Positions 42,728 to 47,262 of a stretch of 47,262 nucleotides of DNA are shown in pieces. The stretch spans positions 1 to 47,262 of the forward strand of contig CALCNX010000138.1 of the NCBI GenBank assembly GCA_937899715.1, in the 5' to 3' direction. Each line of letters begins with the position of its first letter. Position 1 is the stretch's first letter. The translations under genes and the position numbers were made by a program. A model generated the notes under the pieces. The model saw only the letters and a program-made list of their open reading frames with translations, was not told where the DNA came from and made no database searches. The DNA comes from an uncultured bacterium. Its GTDB lineage: Bacteria > Bacteroidota > Ignavibacteria > Kapaibacteriales > UBA4661.

Positions 42728-43396
42728 ATGAACACCAAAGCACTGACAACATTCCTCAGCGAACTCGCAGAAAACAATTCAAAAGCGTGGTTCGACGCAA
42801 ATCGCAAACGCTACGAAGCGCTCCGCGAGGAGTGGCTGGAACTTATCGAAGCAGTCATTGTCGGCGTGGCGGGCTTTGACAGCAGTATTCAGAACCTAGA
42901 GCCAAAGCAATGCGTCTTCCGCATCAACCGCGACATTCGCTTTTCGCAAGACAAAAGTCCGTATAAAACGAATTTTTCAATGCTTATTTCTCCCGAAGGC
43001 AGAAAGACGCTTCTGGGTCCGTCGTACTATATGCAGATTGACGGCAAGGCGGAAATGTTCGTAGCGGGGGGAATTTGGATGCCGGAAAAAGAACAATTTG
43101 CCGCTATTCGTGCGCATATCGCCGAGTACCCGGAGCGCATAGAATCTGTGCTTGCGGATAAAACTTTCAAAGCGGTCTTTGGCGACCTCAGCCGCTCCAA
43201 TACCCTCACCCGCCTCCCCAAAGGCTACGAAGACGACGTGCCGCACCCCGACCTTATCAAGCTCAAAAGCTACATCGTACAACACACTATGCGTTGGAAA
43301 CCGAAAGACGACGACACGCTTGAACAGGAGCTGGTACGCCACTTCGAGGCAATGCACCCGCTTATTGAGTGGCTGCGTGTGGCGCAGAAAGTGTAG
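42728..43396 (+). CDS. DUF2461-family protein
   Basis: A 222-residue protein with the signature of DUF2461: FLSELAENNSKAWFDANRKRYE at the start (in part), then CVFRINRDIRFSQDKSPYKTNF and MQIDGKAEMFVAGGIWMPE. No enzymatic activity has been assigned to the family. There is no signal or membrane segment. It lies 125 bases after MetZ, on the same strand, and is probably independent. Length is normal. Confidence 0.88.
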   Translation: MNTKALTTFLSELAENNSKAWFDANRKRYEALREEWLELIEAVIVGVAGFDSSIQNLEPKQCVFRINRDIRFSQDKSPYKTNFSMLISPEGRKTLLGPSYYMQIDGKAEMFVAGGIWMPEKEQFAAIRAHIAEYPERIESVLADKTFKAVFGDLSRSNTLTRLPKGYEDDVPHPDLIKLKSYIVQHTMRWKPKDDDTLEQELVRHFEAMHPLIEWLRVAQKV

Positions 43397-43501
43397 CTTA
43401 TAGTTATTTTCTTTTGTATGTTGCAGCAGCAATAACTCCACATTGGCAGCAACCAACTCCATTCCGAGAATTAGAATCTTCACTATGTAAGGAGCGTCTC
43501 A

Positions 43502-44554
43502 ATGCTTACCCGACATTATATTCGTGCATTATTCATTGCCGCGATAGTCTTTGGTGTACATAACACACTATCCTTCGCACAAGGAAACACCATGCCTTTG
43601 AAGCCACTTTCGGTCGGTACGGTTACTCTTTACTATAACGAATATGTTTGGAATGGATGGAACACATATCGCAATGGTCCTGGGACATATAAAACAGACT
43701 ACTATGACTGGAAGGGAAAAGGGTATTATTTTACGAAAGTTACTGGAGATACAGTTATCAATGGAAAACAGTATGCAATTATCCATAATTCAGCCACATA
43801 TACAAACAGTACAGAAAATTTATGGGTGGGAGATTTGTTTTACAGTGACTCAAAAGGAATAGCCTATGAGCGCCAGACAGATTCAGCCCTATTCCAAATT
43901 TTCCCCGGATATAATTCTCAAAGCCAAAAAACCGACTTTGAAAAAGAGATATTTAATATTAAAACAAACCAATGCGCCTATTTAACTTTTTATACTGGTT
44001 CTTGCACGACGCAATCGGATGTTGATACCTTTACCATTTCATGTTATAGATCCCCTTCCGACTTCTCCACAGGCTCCGTTACAATTAAAAAAGGCTTGGG
44101 TATTGTTTTAATTGCTGATTCATACAGTAGCCACTCCTTGTCAAGTAGGTCATATTACAGTGGCAAAACACGTTTTATCGGTGCATTGAGTGATGGCAAG
44201 GTACTGGGAGATAGTCTCGTTTTGTTCCTTGATACAGATTTGAATACATTGGACACACTACGAAAACAGAAAAAACCATTAAGCTACAGTTTTGACAATA
44301 ATCTACTTAACATCCGCTCATATATTACTGACAATGTGCTTTCTTTGAAACTCTATACAGATACCGCACAGGATATTACGATAGAAGTATTCAGTACCCT
44401 AGGACAATTGGCTTATCGTATTGAATCTGAAAAAATCAAAAAATACTACTCTCAAGTTGACTTGAATGTAGGCTACTTACCACCCGGACTATATTTTATC
44501 AGGGTCTATTCAAAAGAGGGTATAAGCACTTCCAAAATTCTCGTAGGTAACTGA
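43502..44554 (+). CDS. Secreted T9SS cargo protein of unknown function
   Basis: A 350-residue protein with a signal peptide (RALFIAAIVFGVHNTLSFAQ) and a C-terminal ~75-residue type IX secretion sorting module: LSLKLYTDTAQDITIEVFS, then LPPGLYFIRVYSKEG and a final KILVGN. So it should be exported across the outer membrane. The middle is Tyr-, Ser- and Asn-rich (KVTGDTVINGKQYAIIHNS) with no family I recognise. Composition is AT-richer than the neighbouring genes. It stands between DUF2461 and the MntA/HepT pair without close linkage. T9SS machinery genes are not in the window. Confidence 0.75.
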   Translation: MLTRHYIRALFIAAIVFGVHNTLSFAQGNTMPLKPLSVGTVTLYYNEYVWNGWNTYRNGPGTYKTDYYDWKGKGYYFTKVTGDTVINGKQYAIIHNSATYTNSTENLWVGDLFYSDSKGIAYERQTDSALFQIFPGYNSQSQKTDFEKEIFNIKTNQCAYLTFYTGSCTTQSDVDTFTISCYRSPSDFSTGSVTIKKGLGIVLIADSYSSHSLSSRSYYSGKTRFIGALSDGKVLGDSLVLFLDTDLNTLDTLRKQKKPLSYSFDNNLLNIRSYITDNVLSLKLYTDTAQDITIEVFSTLGQLAYRIESEKIKKYYSQVDLNVGYLPPGLYFIRVYSKEGISTSKILVGN

Positions 44555-44596
44555 CGAAACAATACTAAGTAAAACACCAACACCAATACCAATACC

Positions 44597-44875
44597 ATGC
44601 GCATAACACAAGAACATCTGGACACAATCGTAGAGCGAGCAAAAGCTATGCACCTCACAAGGGTTATTCTCTTTGGCGGTGCTTTGGAACACCCCGAAGA
44701 TACAGAGGATATTGATATTGCCGTCGCTACCGAAGAAGGCGGAAATTTTCTTGCGTTTGCTGTTGATTTAGAACGCGCATTGCCGTCAGTGTGGGTGGAT
44801 GTTGTACCGATTCAGCCCAATACACCGTTTATCGAATATGTTGAGCGTAAAGGACGTGTTTTGTATGCAGCATGA
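44597..44875 (+). CDS. MntA-like minimal nucleotidyltransferase (antitoxin)
   Basis: A 92-residue MNT-family protein. The fold is clear from VILFGGALEHPEDTEDIDIAV: a metal-binding D-x-D (Asp38, Asp40) after a glycine turn. Standard members have GS in this turn; this one has GG (Gly27-Gly28), followed by nine residues before the D-x-D. In MntA/HepT systems MntA is the antitoxin that adds AMP to a tyrosine of HepT. The Ser-to-Gly change may weaken nucleotide handling. The next gene overlaps its end by 11 bases, as expected of a toxin-antitoxin pair. Confidence 0.82.
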   Translation: MRITQEHLDTIVERAKAMHLTRVILFGGALEHPEDTEDIDIAVATEEGGNFLAFAVDLERALPSVWVDVVPIQPNTPFIEYVERKGRVLYAA

Positions 44876-45404
44876 TAAACCTCACAAACAAGAGGAAGAA
44901 AAAGAGCGCCTTGACGACTTCACCGAACAATGTCGTATTGAATTGGCACTCATGGAAGAAACAACGCAAGAAATAGTGCTGCTGCTTGCAGATATACGAG
45001 TTGACCGACAGATTCCGTCCGTACGGAACCGTGCCGCCGCCGCTAGCCTTACACAATCGTTTTACAATGGTATTGAAAATATTCTAAAGCGGACAAGCAA
45101 ATACTGCGGCGTAGCCCTACCCAAAAGTGAGCAGTGGCATAGCGAACTGGCGCTACGTTTCACTTTAGAGAATCATGCAAAATACGAACTGCCGATGCTT
45201 CTTCCTCCAAAAATAGTCGCTGCCGCTACCATTCTACGGCGATTCCGGCACGTCATCATGCACGGATACGCAATGAATTTAGACTGGGAACATATGAGTA
45301 TCAATGTTGACCTTGTTCCCGAAATCTTTCCGTCTTTTCTCGCCGCTGTGGAAGAGTTTCTTGCTCAGGAAAAACATCGTATTGCCTCGTCAACAGAAAG
45401 TTAA
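44865..45404 (+). CDS. HepT-like RNase toxin
   Basis: A 179-residue all-helical protein of the HepT type. The toxin motif R-x4-H-x-Y is seen as RHVIMHGY (Arg128, His133, Tyr135), with Tyr135 the residue AMPylated in characterised systems. The central LTQSFYNGIENILKR is also typical. Start at ATG 44865 overlaps the mntA-like stop; the longer frame from 44799 would lie within the antitoxin gene. HepT acts as a ribonuclease in related systems. It is longer than the ~130-residue standard forms, with a Lys/Glu-rich N-terminus. Confidence 0.82.
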   Translation: MQHDKPHKQEEEKERLDDFTEQCRIELALMEETTQEIVLLLADIRVDRQIPSVRNRAAAASLTQSFYNGIENILKRTSKYCGVALPKSEQWHSELALRFTLENHAKYELPMLLPPKIVAAATILRRFRHVIMHGYAMNLDWEHMSINVDLVPEIFPSFLAAVEEFLAQEKHRIASSTES

Positions 45405-45490
45405 AGTTTATTTGGCACAATGCTTGCAAAACCTCTTCCTATGCGCCCCCCGCGCTTCCGTTTTTGTCTCACAATCCAACACCACCTGTG

Positions 45491-47125
45491 ATGAAATCGA
45501 ACAACCGTCTCACCATGAAGCAAGTCGCTAACAATCAATTCACCATGAAACGCCGCTCTTTTTTGCAGACTGCCGCCGGAGTTGCTGCGCTCGGCGCGTC
45601 CTCACAAATTATCGGCGGAATGCCGCTTCTGGCAATGTCGCCGGATAAATTTGGCGCGGAGGTGCAGAATAGCGATAATATCCTCATCGTTGTCCAGCTT
45701 TTCGGCGGCAATGACGGCTTAAACACAGTCATTCCGGCGGATGATGCGAACTATTACCGCCTTCGTCCGCAGCTGGGCGTAAAGAAGGAATCAGCGACAC
45801 GGCTCTTCGGCTCAAAAGTGTATCTGCATCCCGCGCTAACGACCGATGTACCCTTTGGCGGCTTCAAGCAGCTCTACGAAGACGGACGTTTAGCAGTGGT
45901 TCAGGGTGTGGGCTACGAAAACCCCAATTTGTCGCACTTCCGCTCGACCGATATTTGGCTTTCCGGCATCAATTCTTCCCTACCCACAACACAATTTAAC
46001 GACGGTTGGGTGGGGCGCTCTATTGCCAAGCTCTATGCGCCTTCCGGTGGTCAAATCCCCGATTATCCGCTTTGTGTCCAAATCGGCGGTACGCTTTCGA
46101 TGCTACTCAAGGACGACACGCGTGGCGACATGGGTATCGCCCTTGCCGACCCCGAACAGTTTTTCCAACTTGGGCAAGGCTTGTCGCCGGACGATGCGGC
46201 TCTCACCGATAACTCCGCCTTTGCAAGCGAGTTCAATTACGTGCGCACTATCGCTCAGAAGTCCGATGCGTATTCGCAGCTTGTCAAAAAAGCGTTCGAC
46301 AAAGGCACAAACACGGTAGATTACGGCACCGGACTGGCGCAGCAACTCCGCATGGTGGCACGCCTGATTTCAGGAGGCTTGCAGTCAAAAGTGTATTTGG
46401 TGTATATGGGCGGCTTCGATACACACGTGCTTCAGCAGCAGGCAGACGGCACAGGCGTACATCCTGCGCTCTTGCGCTCACTGGCAACAGGCATCACACA
46501 GTTCATGCAGGACGCACTGCAACAGCGCTTTGCAGACCGCGTGGTGGGCATGACCATTTCTGAATTTGGTCGCCGCCCACAAGAAAACGGCTCGCTCGGA
46601 ACCGACCATGGCGCGGCATCAGTGCAGTTTGTCTTTGGTAATAACGTGAACGCAAATGTCTTCGGCAATCCTTACGACCTTTCCAATTTGAATAACAACG
46701 GCGATTTGCAATATCAATACGACTACCGCCGCGTGTATGCAAACGTCTTGCAATCATGGTTTGGTGCGACGGAGCAAGATTCTACGGCAATTCTAGGCGA
46801 ACGCATTGCGCCACTGGCGGTGATAAAGTCTCGTCCGACAAGCGTGAGCGACTTCGGCTTTACAGGAACAAGCGGTAATGCGCTCTCGCTTTCCCCCAAT
46901 CCTTCGCAAGGCAGAAGCACACTACGCTTCGGTCTTCGTACCGCAGGCGATGTGGATATTTCAGTTTTCAGCACCGTCGGACGGCTACAACGCACTGTTT
47001 GGAGCGGCTTCCTCCCGGAAGGCGCTCATACAATTCCTGTGGATGTGGATGCAAACGGTTCGTATATTTGCGTCGTGCGTGTGGGCGGGCGCGTGGAGAC
47101 TATGCCGTTTGTGGTTGTGCGGTAA
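45491..47125 (+). CDS. DUF1501 protein with Tat signal and T9SS sorting module
   Basis: A ~544-residue protein. MKRRSFLQTAAGVAALGASS from ATG 45545 is a twin-arginine signal; ATG 45491 would add a short lead. DUF1501 features are VVQLFGGNDGLNTVIPADD, the FRSTDIWLSG block, VYLVYMGGFDTH and GMTISEFGRRPQENGSLGTDHG, resembling a metal-dependent alkaline-phosphatase-like or sulfatase-like fold. The last ~80 residues begin LSLSPNPSQG and end PFVVVR, the type A T9SS sorting module, which sends it to the cell surface. So it is folded in the cytoplasm, exported by Tat and then by T9SS. Substrate unknown. The window ends shortly after, before a minus-strand terminator. Confidence 0.85.
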   Translation: MKSNNRLTMKQVANNQFTMKRRSFLQTAAGVAALGASSQIIGGMPLLAMSPDKFGAEVQNSDNILIVVQLFGGNDGLNTVIPADDANYYRLRPQLGVKKESATRLFGSKVYLHPALTTDVPFGGFKQLYEDGRLAVVQGVGYENPNLSHFRSTDIWLSGINSSLPTTQFNDGWVGRSIAKLYAPSGGQIPDYPLCVQIGGTLSMLLKDDTRGDMGIALADPEQFFQLGQGLSPDDAALTDNSAFASEFNYVRTIAQKSDAYSQLVKKAFDKGTNTVDYGTGLAQQLRMVARLISGGLQSKVYLVYMGGFDTHVLQQQADGTGVHPALLRSLATGITQFMQDALQQRFADRVVGMTISEFGRRPQENGSLGTDHGAASVQFVFGNNVNANVFGNPYDLSNLNNNGDLQYQYDYRRVYANVLQSWFGATEQDSTAILGERIAPLAVIKSRPTSVSDFGFTGTSGNALSLSPNPSQGRSTLRFGLRTAGDVDISVFSTVGRLQRTVWSGFLPEGAHTIPVDVDANGSYICVVRVGGRVETMPFVVVR

Positions 47126-47240
47126 GCTGCAAGAGCTACTGTCTCGGCACGTTTTAGCATTTCCAATTGCGTGAGGATTTGCGTAGATTGCCGGAAGCAA
47201 GGACGTTTTAGAGCTTGTTTGAAAAGTCGGAAAGTAGGTA

Positions 47241-47260
47241 AAAAAAGCGGGCAAAGCCCG
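47241..47260 (-). terminator. Partial terminator for a gene beyond the window
   Basis: CGGGC and GCCCG pair with a three-base loop (47248-47260). On the minus strand it is followed by six T. It probably ends a leftward gene lying to the right of the window. Confidence 0.55.
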
Positions 47261-47262
47261 AA

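Overview
The window looks like one end of a draft or metagenome-derived contig from a member of the Bacteroidota/Chlorobiota/Kapabacteria (FCB) group. The evidence is a SusC/SusD pair, a second large outer-membrane beta-barrel protein with a carboxypeptidase-D-like N-terminus, two proteins with C-terminal T9SS-type sorting modules, Y_Y_Y/two-component-propeller sensor kinases, and a TTTG/TAnnTTTG promoter in front of rpmB. I cannot name the genus. The first 29 bases are untrimmed Illumina adapter. The next ~550 bases are visibly AT-richer and use different codons from everything after them, so the left end is probably a chimera spliced inside a CocE/NonD hydrolase gene.

Layout. 30-9300 holds mostly housekeeping genes: CocE-type hydrolase, RluA pseudouridine synthase, a 7TM-DISM histidine kinase, a SCO1-type copper chaperone, a DinB-like protein, an aquaporin, an M19 dipeptidase, ribosomal protein L28 and YebC. 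9389-18813 is a leftward run of four genes: response-regulator/kinase fusion, SusC, SusD and a propeller kinase. 19002-22104 holds a small membrane protein, a TOPRIM protein, an AAA ATPase and a free-standing MetH activation domain. 22153-25814 carries an Uma2 gene with an in-frame stop and a large outer-membrane receptor. 25815-26322 is a structured non-coding stretch. 26323-29117 is an AT-richer island with a lipoprotein and two tandem related outer-membrane proteins. 29125-39250 is a tight leftward series: chemotaxis receptor, propeller kinase, TrmO, GroES-like protein, ATPase, TOPRIM, two unknown proteins and an alpha/beta hydrolase. 39522-42602 runs rightward: a tiny Met/Cys-rich ORF followed by a terminator, a 1-Cys peroxiredoxin, a DUF4395 membrane protein, a rhodanese and an O-succinylhomoserine sulfhydrylase. 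42728-47125 holds DUF2461, a T9SS cargo protein, a MntA/HepT toxin-antitoxin pair and a Tat/T9SS DUF1501 protein.

Two things stand out. First, two separate OLD-like modules occur 10 kb apart, each an ABC-type ATPase plus a separate TOPRIM protein. The second is followed by two unknown genes, all four joined by exact 4-base ATGA overlaps. It is a good candidate for an undescribed nuclease or defence system. Second, the 41-codon ORF at 39522 has 11 Met and 4 Cys codons. It is followed by a terminator whose left arm could alternatively pair with the end of the ORF, and sulfur-metabolism genes lie downstream. This geometry fits a ribosome-mediated attenuator sensing methionine/cysteine supply. 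A Met/Cys-rich metal-binding microprotein is the main alternative.

No rRNA, tRNA, CRISPR array, transposase or integrase was seen.
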